Below are positions 20,782 through 27,874 of a stretch of 57,530 nucleotides of DNA, piece after piece; the stretch's first letter is position 1; each line of letters begins with the position of its first letter. Under the pieces are notes generated by a model. That model worked only from the letters and a program-made list of their open reading frames with translations. It was not told where the DNA came from and searched no databases. The DNA comes from Stagnimonas sp. (GTDB taxonomy: Bacteria > Pseudomonadota > Gammaproteobacteria > Nevskiales > Nevskiaceae): the NCBI GenBank assembly GCA_030696045.1, contig JAUYNO010000081.1, positions 1 through 57,530 of the forward strand. The letters are read 5' to 3'. The translations under genes were made by a program, and so were the position numbers.

Positions 20782-21475
20782 CGACCTACCGGCGGACATC
20801 CGCCTGGTGGTCGGCACCACCGGCAGCGGCAAGAGCCACACCACGAAGGAAGCGCTGCGCAGCGAGCGCAGCGCCTTCGTGTTCGATGTCAAAAACGAGT
20901 ACGGGAAAATCCCCGGCTTCCGCACCGTGCACACCCGTAGCGAACTGGTCGCCGCTGCGAAGCTGCGCAGCGGGCGCTTCGCCTGGCCAGCGACGTCGGT
21001 TGATGACTTCGCGTTTTTTTCCTCGGTGGTGTGGGCGCGGGGAGAGTGCCTCTGCATCGCGGAGGAGCTGGCCGGCGTCAGCACCAGCGCCGGCCAGGCG
21101 CGCGGCGACTGGCACAAAATCCTGACGCAGGGGCGCGGCTTCGGGATCCGCACCATCGGCGTGACGCAGCGGCCGCAGGAGATCGACAAGACCATCGTCG
21201 CGCAGGCCAGCCTGATCCGCTGCCATCGGCTCAACCGCAAGGGCGACCGCCGGTATATGGCGGAGGAACTCGACATTGATGTCGAGCTGGTCGCCGCGCT
21301 GCAGGGCTTCGAGTTCATCGAGCGACGGATCGTGAGCAACGAGCTGATCCTGCCGCCTCGGCTGCGAGCTGCAGGCAAGGGACACGCTCCGGATCTACAC
21401 CGTGTCCCTTTGGCCAGGACGAAGGGACACGCGCTGCGGGAATCGCGGCCGCCGGCAGCCAGAAAAGGCCGCTAA
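20744..21475 (+). CDS. Genome-packaging ATPase (FtsK/HerA-like, P9/A32 type)
   Basis: The 243-residue protein has Walker A VVGTTGSGKSHTT (residues 22-34), a Walker B-like strand CLCIAEEL (102-109) in which Glu replaces the usual Asp, and the downstream motif GRGFGIRTIGVTQRP (130-144) typical of the packaging ATPases of PRD1, PM2 and A32 viruses. These enzymes drive DNA into a preformed membrane-containing capsid. The last about 30 residues (from KGHAPDLH) are encoded by the repeated hairpin family and are probably dispensable. ATG 20744 has AAGG upstream; ATG 20765 is an alternative. The ATPase followed by the capsid gene is the core arrangement of this lineage. Confidence 0.85.
   Translation: MRRHRPPMRAPDNDLPADIRLVVGTTGSGKSHTTKEALRSERSAFVFDVKNEYGKIPGFRTVHTRSELVAAAKLRSGRFAWPATSVDDFAFFSSVVWARGECLCIAEELAGVSTSAGQARGDWHKILTQGRGFGIRTIGVTQRPQEIDKTIVAQASLIRCHRLNRKGDRRYMAEELDIDVELVAALQGFEFIERRIVSNELILPPRLRAAGKGHAPDLHRVPLARTKGHALRESRPPAARKGR
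21377..21433. repeat. Prophage hairpin repeat, copy 2 plus half copy
   Basis: AAGGGACACG (21377-21386) pairs with CGTGTCCCTT (21401-21410); a half unit AAGGGACACGCG follows at 21422-21433. Both lie inside the 3' end of the ATPase reading frame. The loop shares GGATCTAC with the copy at 28109. Confidence 0.8.
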
Positions 21476-21476
21476 A

Positions 21477-21490
21477 TCTCGTATACGAGA
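21477..21490. promoter_or_regulatory. 14 bp palindrome before the capsid operon
   Basis: TCTCGTATACGAGA is a perfect palindrome one base after the ATPase stop. Its core TCGTATACGA recurs at 19488-19497 next to hairpin copy 1. It may be a late-regulator binding site; no promoter boxes were assigned. Confidence 0.5.
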
Positions 21491-21571
21491 GGGGCTTCCG
21501 GCCTCGACTTTCTCCGGCTCATAACGAGGTGGCTCGAATTGCGAGCTTCAATCCTCCCAGCCGGAGTCCCC

Positions 21572-21670
21572 ATGCCCTCCATGAAGCAGATCCTCACCAT
21601 CGTCGCCGTCACGCTGGTGACCATCGCCGCGGTGAACAAGGTTCCCCAGCTCAAGGCCATCGTCGGCTAA
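21572..21670 (+). CDS. Tiny membrane protein before the capsid gene (32 aa)
   Basis: The ATG at 21572 follows GGAG by six bases and gives a 32-residue peptide with one hydrophobic span, ILTIVAVTLVTIAAV, between basic ends. It ends 42 bp before the capsid gene. PM2-type virions contain several very small integral membrane proteins, so a structural role in the internal membrane is plausible. It is below the size limit of most gene finders. Confidence 0.65.
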   Translation: MPSMKQILTIVAVTLVTIAAVNKVPQLKAIVG

Positions 21671-21712
21671 GCCGGCGGTCCTTGCCCCTCTCACCAGCAC
21701 CGGAGTCACCCG

Positions 21713-22555
21713 ATGCGTATCAACGTCAAGATGCCGAACAGCAACGGCGTGGCCGCCGGTCAGACCGCGACCTTCGATCTTCCGATCGGTCGCCGCTTCC
21801 ACGCGCTGCAGCTGGAGTATTCCGGCATCACCCTCGCGCAGATGACCGAGATTCGAATCATCGCCAACGGCGAGCCGATCCACCGCTACAGCGGCACCCA
21901 GCGCGATGTGATGAACCAGTTCGACGGCCGCGCCGCTGCTGCCGGCATCCTCATCATCCCCTTCGACCGCTTCAACCTGTACGAACAGGTCGGCGAGCAG
22001 GCGACCGCCCTGCAGACCGGTAGCGCCGGCCCTGACGGCATCGCCGTCACCAGCCTCAAGATGGAAATCGACATCGACGCCGCCGCCGCCGCGCCGGCCA
22101 TCGCCTGCAGCGCCCTGCAGAGCGATAACGATCCCGCTGCACCTGGCCCGGGCCGCAGCGTGCTGCGTGTGCTGCCGTACAGCCGCGTCCTCGGCGCTGG
22201 CCAGGCCGAGATCAGCGATCTCCCGAAGTCGACCGAGGGGCCGAAGTTCCTGTTTGTGAACCGCGCCTTTTTCTTCAACGGCGCCGACATCACCAGGGCT
22301 CGCGTCGAGCGCAGCGGCTTCACCATCTTCGAGCGCAGCAAGGCGCTCAATGACCGGGCCCAGCTCGACGGCGTGCGCAGCCCGCAGGCCGGCCTCTACG
22401 TCATCGACCCGACCGAAGAGGGTTACGACTACGAGACCATCGCCCTGGTGCAGCCAAACAAGCTGCCGCACCAGGATTTCCGCTACGTGCTGACGCTGTC
22501 GGCCGGCGCGACGGTGGTGCCGGTCATCGAGTACATCGGCGTCCTGGGCGGCTAA
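21713..22555 (+). CDS. Double-jelly-roll major capsid protein (PM2 P2-like)
   Basis: The 280-residue protein is close to the 269 of PM2 P2. Its N-terminal half follows the P2 pattern as I recall it: VAAGQTATFDLPIGRRF, LQLEYSGITLAQM and RIIANGEPIHRY. The first jelly roll closes with LKMEIDIDAAAAAPAIA, and the protein ends in VVPVIEYIGVLGG, matching the P2 end with EYMGVW. Such proteins form trimers with pseudo-hexagonal shape around an internal lipid membrane. Strong SD (GGAG) and flanking small membrane proteins support a structural operon. No HK97-type capsid or protease is present. A structure-based search would be decisive. Confidence 0.88.
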   Translation: MRINVKMPNSNGVAAGQTATFDLPIGRRFHALQLEYSGITLAQMTEIRIIANGEPIHRYSGTQRDVMNQFDGRAAAAGILIIPFDRFNLYEQVGEQATALQTGSAGPDGIAVTSLKMEIDIDAAAAAPAIACSALQSDNDPAAPGPGRSVLRVLPYSRVLGAGQAEISDLPKSTEGPKFLFVNRAFFFNGADITRARVERSGFTIFERSKALNDRAQLDGVRSPQAGLYVIDPTEEGYDYETIALVQPNKLPHQDFRYVLTLSAGATVVPVIEYIGVLGG

Positions 22556-22570
22556 GGCCCGGAGGCCACC

Positions 22571-22945
22571 ATGAGTGCGGTAAACACTGGCGCCGGCTAC
22601 GACTTCAGCCAGCCTGGCGGGTTGTTCTCGGCCGCCATCTTCGGCGGCAGCACGGCGCCGGCGTCCACCTTCACCGGCGGCGATGAAGGATTCTGGGGCT
22701 CGGTGCAGAACGGCATCGAGTCCCTGGGCTCGCTGTCGGGCCTGGCGCTGAACACCTACGGGCAGTACCGCAACATCCGGGCGGGGACGCAGGTCGCGCA
22801 GCAGGCGCCGGAGACGACGCCCGATCAGCGCTATGTGGCCGACATCCAGGGCCCGCGTGGAAGTGCCAGCGCTGTGCCAGCCGGGTGGATTCTGGCGGGT
22901 GTCGCGGTCCTGGCCGTGGTGGCGGTCATCGTCTTGCGGAAATGA
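22571..22945 (+). CDS. Virion membrane protein candidate (124 aa)
   Basis: The 124-residue protein has a Gly/Ser/Phe-rich N-terminal part (GGLFSAAIFGGSTAPAS), an amphipathic middle (FWGSVQNGIESLGSLSGLALNTYGQY) and one C-terminal membrane span (WILAGVAVLAVVAVIVL) ending RK. It follows the capsid gene by 15 bp with CCGGAGG before the ATG. Single-span proteins after the capsid gene form the membrane part of PM2-type virions, which is the basis for the inference. No sequence family is recognised. Confidence 0.72.
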   Translation: MSAVNTGAGYDFSQPGGLFSAAIFGGSTAPASTFTGGDEGFWGSVQNGIESLGSLSGLALNTYGQYRNIRAGTQVAQQAPETTPDQRYVADIQGPRGSASAVPAGWILAGVAVLAVVAVIVLRK

Positions 22946-22948
22946 GCG

Positions 22949-23137
22949 ATGGCCGTCCCGATCCCGAGCCTCACCAGTCAGTCGAGCAGCAGTGCCGCGC
23001 AGAACACCGGCGCCTTCTCGACGGGGCCTAAGACTATCGCTCCGCCGTCCGGCGTGGCTGATGTGCTGCAGCAGGTGCTGGTCGGAGTGCTGGTGGCGGT
23101 GATCATCACCATGCTGCTGAAGCGGCGGAGCGCCTGA
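22949..23137 (+). CDS. Small virion membrane protein candidate (62 aa)
   Basis: A 62-residue protein with a Ser/Thr/Pro-rich first half and one hydrophobic span near the C-terminus (VLQQVLVGVLVAVIITML) ending KRRSA. The start ATG lies 3 bp after the previous stop (TGAGCGATG). Topology is the same as in the genes on both sides, which suggests a set of tail-anchored virion membrane proteins. Function beyond that is unknown. Confidence 0.68.
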   Translation: MAVPIPSLTSQSSSSAAQNTGAFSTGPKTIAPPSGVADVLQQVLVGVLVAVIITMLLKRRSA

Positions 23138-23138
23138 C

Positions 23139-23516
23139 ATGGGCCTCTTCGGCGGCGGCAACAGCAAGACCAGCAGCAACACCACCAACACCGAACAGAC
23201 GGTGGCGAACTACGGCGCCGGCCCGGCGACCACGCTGAACCTCTCCGGGATCACGACTGGGGCATCCAGCAATTTCAACATCGCGACGAGCGATTACGGC
23301 GCTATCGAGGCCGGGACAAGCCTGGCTCGGGACGCGCTCAAGTCCTCGCTGGCGTCGGTCGGCTCTATCGCTTCCGACGTGGTCGGAAAAACGCTGAGCA
23401 TCGCGGCGAAGAACCAAGTGAGTGAGGGCGCGCAGATGCAAGACACCCTCATCAAGGTCGCCCTGGTGATCGGCGCCGTGATCGCCGTCGTCGCCATCTT
23501 CCGGGGATCCAAGTGA
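23139..23516 (+). CDS. Virion membrane protein candidate with Gly/Ser/Thr-rich N-terminus (125 aa)
   Basis: The 125-residue protein opens MGLFGGGNSKTSSNTTNTEQT, a low-complexity start of a kind I associate with structural proteins of tailless membrane phages. A beta-rich or helical middle follows (AGTSLARDALKSSLASVGSIASDVVGKTLSIAAKN), then one membrane span (LIKVALVIGAVIAVVAIF) and a basic end. It starts right after the previous stop and overlaps the next gene by 4 bp. Role inferred from position and topology. Confidence 0.7.
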   Translation: MGLFGGGNSKTSSNTTNTEQTVANYGAGPATTLNLSGITTGASSNFNIATSDYGAIEAGTSLARDALKSSLASVGSIASDVVGKTLSIAAKNQVSEGAQMQDTLIKVALVIGAVIAVVAIFRGSK

Positions 23517-24094
23517 GCACCAACTACCGCGACTACACCCGCTCGCTGATCGCCGGCATCCCGCAGGCCATCGACGTCATGGGCGACTATTTCCAGGTCA
23601 TCAAGGCGGCCTCGGCGATCACGCTCCAGTTCGATGCCGGCGGTAACAAGATCGTGCGCCGGGAGGGCATGGGCGGCCCGGCCGACTATCGCCGCGTCGA
23701 GCTGCTGAGCGAGGTCGACCAGACGGTGACGGTGGCGCTCGGCACCTGCGCCGGGCTTGCGCCCTACGACACGCGCGGGACCCTGTCCGGCGTCACCATC
23801 ACCGCGACGCAGTCCATTGCCAATGCCCTGCCCGCGACGACTGACGTGACGGTGCCGGCCGGCGGCACGGTGCTGCTGGCCGGTGCGAACCCCGACCGCC
23901 TGGAGCTGCGCGTGCAGATCCCGCCGGAGGTCGACGGCCCGTTCCGGATCGGCGACGCGGCGACCGATGCCACCCACGGCGGCAAGTTCTACCCGGGTGC
24001 AATTGAGTACCTGGCCGGCAATGCCGCGCTCTACGTCCACAACGCCGGCGCCATGCCGGCCGACCTTTCTGTCCTGGAGCTCAACAAGCTATGA
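23513..24094 (+). CDS. Candidate vertex (penton-like) or spike-base protein
   Basis: The 193-residue protein starts at GTG 23513 (GTGAG overlap). It has an N-terminal helix (RDYTRSLIAGIPQAIDVMGDYFQVI) followed by beta-rich sequence. The C-terminal half shows the pattern DVTVPAGGTVLLAGANPDRLELRVQ ... FRIGDAATDATHGGKFYPGA ... ALYVHNAGAMPADLSVLEL, which I know from small jelly-roll virion proteins of many phages. Lying between the membrane set and the beta-helix spike, it suits the vertex base that anchors the spike, as PM2 P1 does with its N-terminal part. This is inference; no membrane span is present. Confidence 0.55.
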   Translation: MSTNYRDYTRSLIAGIPQAIDVMGDYFQVIKAASAITLQFDAGGNKIVRREGMGGPADYRRVELLSEVDQTVTVALGTCAGLAPYDTRGTLSGVTITATQSIANALPATTDVTVPAGGTVLLAGANPDRLELRVQIPPEVDGPFRIGDAATDATHGGKFYPGAIEYLAGNAALYVHNAGAMPADLSVLELNKL

Positions 24095-25779
24095 GCGGCG
24101 GCTATTCCACTCCGCTGGACGCGACCCTCACCGGCCGGCTGTTCAGCCAGGACCCGAGCCTCGGGTCGAACATGGTCGCGCACTACGATCCCGTCGCGCC
24201 GGCCTACCTCAAGACCGTCTCGGACCTCATCAACATGGAGCCGGTCAGCCTGCTCCGCTTCATCCCGGTCGCCAAGCATTCCGGCATCCGCGCCCGCACG
24301 AATACCGATGACCTCGCCGCCAATTTCAGCGAGGCTCAAGCCGCGATTGAAGACGTGGGCGGCGGCCAGCTGATTGTTCCTCGCGGTCGCTATCACAGCG
24401 AGGGCGGCATCTTCCTGGGCGACGGCGTCAGCATGATCGGCGAGGGCAAGGGCACCGAGCTGGTGCCGGTGGCCTCGGCGGAATACTTCATTGATGGCGA
24501 GGGAAAAACCGACTTCGAGCTTGAGCGGTTCTTTATCAACCTGGCCGGCGTCACCGGCGCCCCGGATCGAATCATTTTTATCGAGGACGCCATCAGGCCG
24601 AACCTCGAAAAGCTGCTGATCCTGGGCAACCCGCTCGACGAGATTGCTCAGATTATCTGGGCCGACAACGCGCAGAACATGCACGTCGAGCGGGTCAGCA
24701 TCTACAGCATTCTCGGCGAAGGCCTGCGCGCTGCGAACTCGCGGCATACGAAGTTGGAGCGCTGCCACTTCGAGGCCATCGAAAAGCCGGCGGCGTTCCT
24801 CTCCCGCGCCATCATCCTGGGCGGCAGCAATTACTACAGCGTGGACTGCTGCACCTTCAAGGACATTGGCACCGCAGGATTCGCCAGCATCAACGACGTT
24901 TGCTGTATCGACGTGGGCGGCGCCGAGAATGGCGCGGTGACCGGCTGCGTTGCCGAGAATGTGCACTCGTTCATTGACATCGAGACCAGCATTGTCGGCA
25001 CGCCCCACGAAATCACGGTGACCGGCAATCAGGCCACCGGCCTTCGTAAGCTGGTGCCGGCGGCGTATGGCAAGGGCTTGTTTATCAACGGCCCGGACCA
25101 TCTCACGTCGGTCATTTTCAGCTCTAACAGCATGAGCTACTTCAGCGCCGGCCTCACCACTACCGCCGCCGCTCATGTGGTCGCCAACGGCAACAGCTTC
25201 AACAACTGCGAATCGGCCATGTACATGGCGAGTACCCGTAAGCTGTCGGTAGTCGGCGGCACCATCAAGGCCTGCGTCAACGGCATCGAAATCACGCAGA
25301 GCGCCGGCTTTGGCGGCGGCGTGCTTGCCGGCATCTGCATGGATGAAATCAGCAGCGTGGCGCTCTCGCACACGCTGAACAGCGGCACGCCGGTCGAAGC
25401 AGATCGCCTGCTGATCCGCGACATGAAGATCATGTCCGGCACCATCAGCTACAGCAGCTACAACGCAGTTAACGAGCGCGGCAACAGCGGACCGAGTCAG
25501 GCCCTGCCGGCCAACGCGGCGACGGCGACGCTGGTCGGCTCGTCCGACTGGTACACCGCGAACACCGGCGCCACCGCCTACACCGATTTCGACCTGGCCT
25601 ACGGCGAGGAAAAGACCATCATCGTGAACGACAACTTCACCTCGGTGACATTCAACAACGCTGGCGGCGGCATCTATGGGAACTTGGGCATAAATGCCAC
25701 CGTCGGGGTGCCGAAGAACAGCACCATGAAGGTCAAGCGCCTGTTCGACAACGGCAGCGTCCGGGTCACCATCCAGTGA
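24091..25779 (+). CDS. Beta-helix receptor-binding spike (pectate-lyase-3-like)
   Basis: The 562-residue protein has a short N-terminal part (1-70, likely for attachment to the vertex) and then a right-handed beta-helix. The pectate-lyase-3 opening is seen at DDLAANFSEAQAAIEDVGGGQLIVPRGRYHSEGGIFL, with repeated coils thereafter such as NMHVERVSIYSI, NYYSVDCCTFKDI and GAVTGCVAENVHSF. The C-terminal about 100 residues look like a beta-sandwich tip. Proteins of this fold are tailspikes and depolymerases that bind or cut cell-surface sugars. It overlaps the vertex candidate by 4 bp. PM2's own spike P1 has a different fold, so this is a swapped-in receptor module. Confidence 0.75.
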   Translation: MSGGYSTPLDATLTGRLFSQDPSLGSNMVAHYDPVAPAYLKTVSDLINMEPVSLLRFIPVAKHSGIRARTNTDDLAANFSEAQAAIEDVGGGQLIVPRGRYHSEGGIFLGDGVSMIGEGKGTELVPVASAEYFIDGEGKTDFELERFFINLAGVTGAPDRIIFIEDAIRPNLEKLLILGNPLDEIAQIIWADNAQNMHVERVSIYSILGEGLRAANSRHTKLERCHFEAIEKPAAFLSRAIILGGSNYYSVDCCTFKDIGTAGFASINDVCCIDVGGAENGAVTGCVAENVHSFIDIETSIVGTPHEITVTGNQATGLRKLVPAAYGKGLFINGPDHLTSVIFSSNSMSYFSAGLTTTAAAHVVANGNSFNNCESAMYMASTRKLSVVGGTIKACVNGIEITQSAGFGGGVLAGICMDEISSVALSHTLNSGTPVEADRLLIRDMKIMSGTISYSSYNAVNERGNSGPSQALPANAATATLVGSSDWYTANTGATAYTDFDLAYGEEKTIIVNDNFTSVTFNNAGGGIYGNLGINATVGVPKNSTMKVKRLFDNGSVRVTIQ

Positions 25780-26072
25780 AGCCCGGCACCGCCATCGCCG
25801 TCGCTGTTGGTGCTGCAGCCGTGGCCGGCGCCGCTTGGTGGTTCTCGCGCAAGCGCCAAGCGGCCGCATCGAGCACCGCCGCGAGTAGCGGTGGCAGCTC
25901 GGGCGGCTACGCGGGGTCGGAGTACTCGATTGCTGCCTCGCTGGGGCTGGATCGCTTCCTGACCAGCAACGGTGGCACCACCAAAGACAGCGGTAGCGAG
26001 GGCAGCGGTTTTTTTTCGGACCGCTACAAGACGCCGCCGATAGTCTCTCCCGGCTCGCGGGTGATGCAGTGA
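25776..26072 (+). CDS. Small membrane protein (98 aa), virion candidate
   Basis: The 98-residue protein starts at GTG 25776 overlapping the spike stop. One N-terminal span (AIAVAVGAAAVAGAAWWF) is followed by basic SRKRQ and then a Ser/Gly-rich soluble part (SSTAASSGGSSGGYAG), suggesting the C-terminus faces the capsid interior or vertex. It overlaps the lysozyme-like gene by 4 bp. No family is recognised. Confidence 0.68.
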   Translation: MKPGTAIAVAVGAAAVAGAAWWFSRKRQAAASSTAASSGGSSGGYAGSEYSIAASLGLDRFLTSNGGTTKDSGSEGSGFFSDRYKTPPIVSPGSRVMQ

Positions 26073-26497
26073 GCTCCCTGACCAGCCCGCGCGGGATTCG
26101 CAACAACAATCCCGGCAACCTACGCCCGGGGCCGGCCTGGCTGGGCCTCGCGGCCCCTGCCAGCGACGGCGGCCCGGGCGGCGGCTATGCGCGCTTCACC
26201 AGCCCGTACTACGGGATCCGCGCCCTGGCCATCAACCTGCGCAACTACGACAAGAAGCACGGGTTGCGCACCGTGCGTGGCGTCATCAATCGCTGGGCGC
26301 CTCCGGTGGAGAACAACACCAGCGCCTATGTCACGGCCGTTGCCAAGGCCCTGGGCGTCGGGCCGGACGCGACCATCAACACCGCCGACCCGGCGGTCCT
26401 GGCCAAGCTCGTCACCGCGATCATCAAGCATGAGAACGGGCAGCAGCCCTACACCGACGCCGAGATCCTCACCGGCGTAAAGGCAGCGCTGGCATGA
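26069..26497 (+). CDS. Lysozyme-like virion protein (RNNNPGN family)
   Basis: The 142-residue protein begins with RGIRNNNPGNLRPG and continues with YARFTSPYYGIRALAINLRNY, GVINRWAPPVENNTSAYVTAVAKALGV and a helical end. This pattern defines a widespread phage lysozyme-like family that, as I recall, is often labelled 'structural protein P5' after a PM2 virion protein. It probably opens peptidoglycan during DNA entry. GTG 26069 overlaps the preceding stop. I could not point to a proven catalytic glutamate, so enzymatic activity is likely but not shown. Confidence 0.78.
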   Translation: MSSLTSPRGIRNNNPGNLRPGPAWLGLAAPASDGGPGGGYARFTSPYYGIRALAINLRNYDKKHGLRTVRGVINRWAPPVENNTSAYVTAVAKALGVGPDATINTADPAVLAKLVTAIIKHENGQQPYTDAEILTGVKAALA

Positions 26498-26919
26498 AGA
26501 TCACTGGCTCGGCCGTCCTCGCTCTGGCTGGCGTGGCCGTCGTCGGCCTGGTCGGCTACCTGGTCTACAAAAAGGGCGGCGCCCTGGTCAGCAGTATCGA
26601 CCCCACCAATCCCGACAACGTGGTCAACAGCGCGGCTCAGAGCGCCTACGCGGCTGTGACCGGGCGGGAGGGCACCAGCATCGGTAGCGACCTCTACGAC
26701 GCTGTCCAGGGCGCCCGGCGGTGGTTTGGGCTCGACTACGACCGGACGGCCCTGCAGGCGCCCTACAGCGGCGCCACTGGCGGCACTGCGCCTGGCGCGC
26801 CTGGCGGCTCTCGCGGCGAGTACGTGACGCGCACCGGCAGCACCACCAGCACCGAGAACGGCAGCGGTGTCTACGTCCCGTTCAACCTCAACGATTACCT
26901 AGGCCTGGGCAAGCCATGA
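26494..26919 (+). CDS. Virion membrane protein candidate (141 aa)
   Basis: The 141-residue protein has an N-terminal span (AVLALAGVAVVGLVGYLVY) followed by KKGG, then a soluble domain (SIDPTNPDNVVNSAAQSAYAAV) and a Gly/Ser/Thr-rich C-terminal part ending FNLNDYLGLGKP. The ATGA overlap couples it to the lysozyme-like gene. N-anchored proteins of this type may position the lysin in the virion membrane. The role is unproved. Confidence 0.7.
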   Translation: MKITGSAVLALAGVAVVGLVGYLVYKKGGALVSSIDPTNPDNVVNSAAQSAYAAVTGREGTSIGSDLYDAVQGARRWFGLDYDRTALQAPYSGATGGTAPGAPGGSRGEYVTRTGSTTSTENGSGVYVPFNLNDYLGLGKP

Positions 26920-27116
26920 CCACCAAGAAGAAATCCCGCTGGAACGAGCCATCCACCTGGGCGGGCGTGTCGGGGATACTGACCTCGCTCGCCGGCCTGG
27001 TGCTGACCATCCCGCCCGCCGCTCCGGTGGCCCCGGTGCTGGGCGCCCTCGCCGGCGTCGCCGCAGCGGCCGCCGTGGCCCTGCGCGAAGGCCCCAGCGC
27101 GCCGCCGGCGCCGTGA
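26916..27116 (+). CDS. Holin-like small membrane protein (66 aa)
   Basis: The 66-residue protein starts MTTKKKSRWNEPSTWAGVSGILTSL, a start pattern (basic tail, then W-x-x-P/S-T-W-A-G) common in small phage holins. Two hydrophobic segments follow (GILTSLAGLVLTI and VLGALAGVAAAAAVAL), and the end is Pro-rich. ATG 26916 overlaps the previous stop by 4 bp. As a holin it would permeabilise the inner membrane at the end of infection. The lysozyme-like gene lies two genes upstream. Confidence 0.55.
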   Translation: MTTKKKSRWNEPSTWAGVSGILTSLAGLVLTIPPAAPVAPVLGALAGVAAAAAVALREGPSAPPAP

Positions 27117-27358
27117 GCGTGCCGCTGGAACTGGTTTTGTTCGGGTTGACGGTGATCGTCGGCCTGCTGGCCTTCATTGGTCACCAGATCATGGCCAGCG
27201 TCCGCGAGCTGCGTGGTGGGATCGGCACGCTGGACGAAAAAGTCAGCCGGATCGTCGAGCGGCTCGGCATCGCGGAATCCAAGGTGCTTCGCCTGGATGA
27301 AGTCCGGGAGACTGGCCAGCTGGACCGGCGGCATATTCCTAGACCGCGCCGGGTCTAG
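27113..27358 (+). CDS. Membrane-anchored coiled-coil protein, possible lysis accessory (81 aa)
   Basis: The 81-residue protein starts at GTG 27113. It has an N-terminal span (LELVLFGLTVIVGLLAFIGHQIM) then a heptad-like helix (ASVRELRGGIGTLDEKVSRIVERLGIAESKVLRLDEV) and a basic end. This is the topology of an inner-membrane spanin or of holin-associated proteins. It overlaps the holin-like gene by 4 bp and closes the structural/lysis operon. PM2 also ends with two lysis proteins, but no sequence relation was established. Confidence 0.5.
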   Translation: MSVPLELVLFGLTVIVGLLAFIGHQIMASVRELRGGIGTLDEKVSRIVERLGIAESKVLRLDEVRETGQLDRRHIPRPRRV

Positions 27359-27381
27359 TGGTGGCAGAAGGCCGGCAGGCG

Positions 27382-27395
27382 GTGCAGAACTGCAC
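27382..27395. promoter_or_regulatory. Palindrome before the HicBA-like pair
   Basis: GTGCAG-AA-CTGCAC is a perfect palindrome 54 bp before the antitoxin-like gene. Toxin-antitoxin operons usually carry such an autoregulatory operator. A -10-like TAGTAA follows at 27404. Confidence 0.5.
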
Positions 27396-27448
27396 ACACG
27401 GTGTAGTAACATCGCGCAACCGATGATTTGCCTCCCGGTTCCCCAGAA

Positions 27449-27874
27449 ATGAAAAAGACCCCTGATCTTGCGGTCACCTTGCGTGCCCCGCCAGATTGGC
27501 CGTACCCGAAGATCACGGTGAACATCGTCACCATGCGTCAGGGTAAAGAGTGGATTTCGACGGTTCTGGAAATGGACCTCCAGGCTGTAGGCGCCACCCG
27601 GGATGAATCGCTCGGCACCGTTCGCGAGATGTTTATCCATCAGGTCGCGTTCGCTGTTCAAAAAAAGGAGCCGGCCCTCATTTTCCGGCATGCAGAGCCC
27701 TACTACTGGGAACTGTTCCACGAGCACCGCCGCCGCTTGCTGAGCGCGATGGTGACCGGCCAGCCGAGCAACGATGACGATGTTCATGTTGATTCGATGC
27801 CCGTCGATCAAGGGTTAATCTCCCAGCACCTGAAGCGCAGCCACAAGCCCTACCAGCGGCACCATGCCGCGTAA
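27449..27874 (+). CDS. HicB-like antitoxin candidate
   Basis: The 141-residue protein has a partial RNase H-like HicB pattern (EWISTVLEMDLQAVGATRDESLGTVREMF), the segment that binds HicA in known pairs. The C-terminal 70 residues (FRHAEPYYWELFHEHRRRLL and a His-rich end) lack a clear ribbon-helix-helix or HTH. It overlaps the HicA-like gene by 11 bp and precedes it, opposite to the usual hicA-hicB order. It ends in HHAA. It would neutralise the toxin and may bind the upstream palindrome. The assignment rests mainly on its partner. Confidence 0.6.
   Translation: MKKTPDLAVTLRAPPDWPYPKITVNIVTMRQGKEWISTVLEMDLQAVGATRDESLGTVREMFIHQVAFAVQKKEPALIFRHAEPYYWELFHEHRRRLLSAMVTGQPSNDDDVHVDSMPVDQGLISQHLKRSHKPYQRHHAA

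Noticed and set aside
20744..21475. Zot/pI-type assembly ATPase of a filamentous phage
   Set aside because: The GRGFGIRTIGVTQRP motif, missing membrane span and the neighbouring double-jelly-roll capsid protein fit a packaging ATPase; no filamentous coat or pIII-like genes are present.
24091..25779. Tailspike as evidence for a tailed prophage
   Set aside because: No terminase, portal, capsid protease, tape measure, tube or baseplate genes occur in the 12.6 kb between attachment sites.
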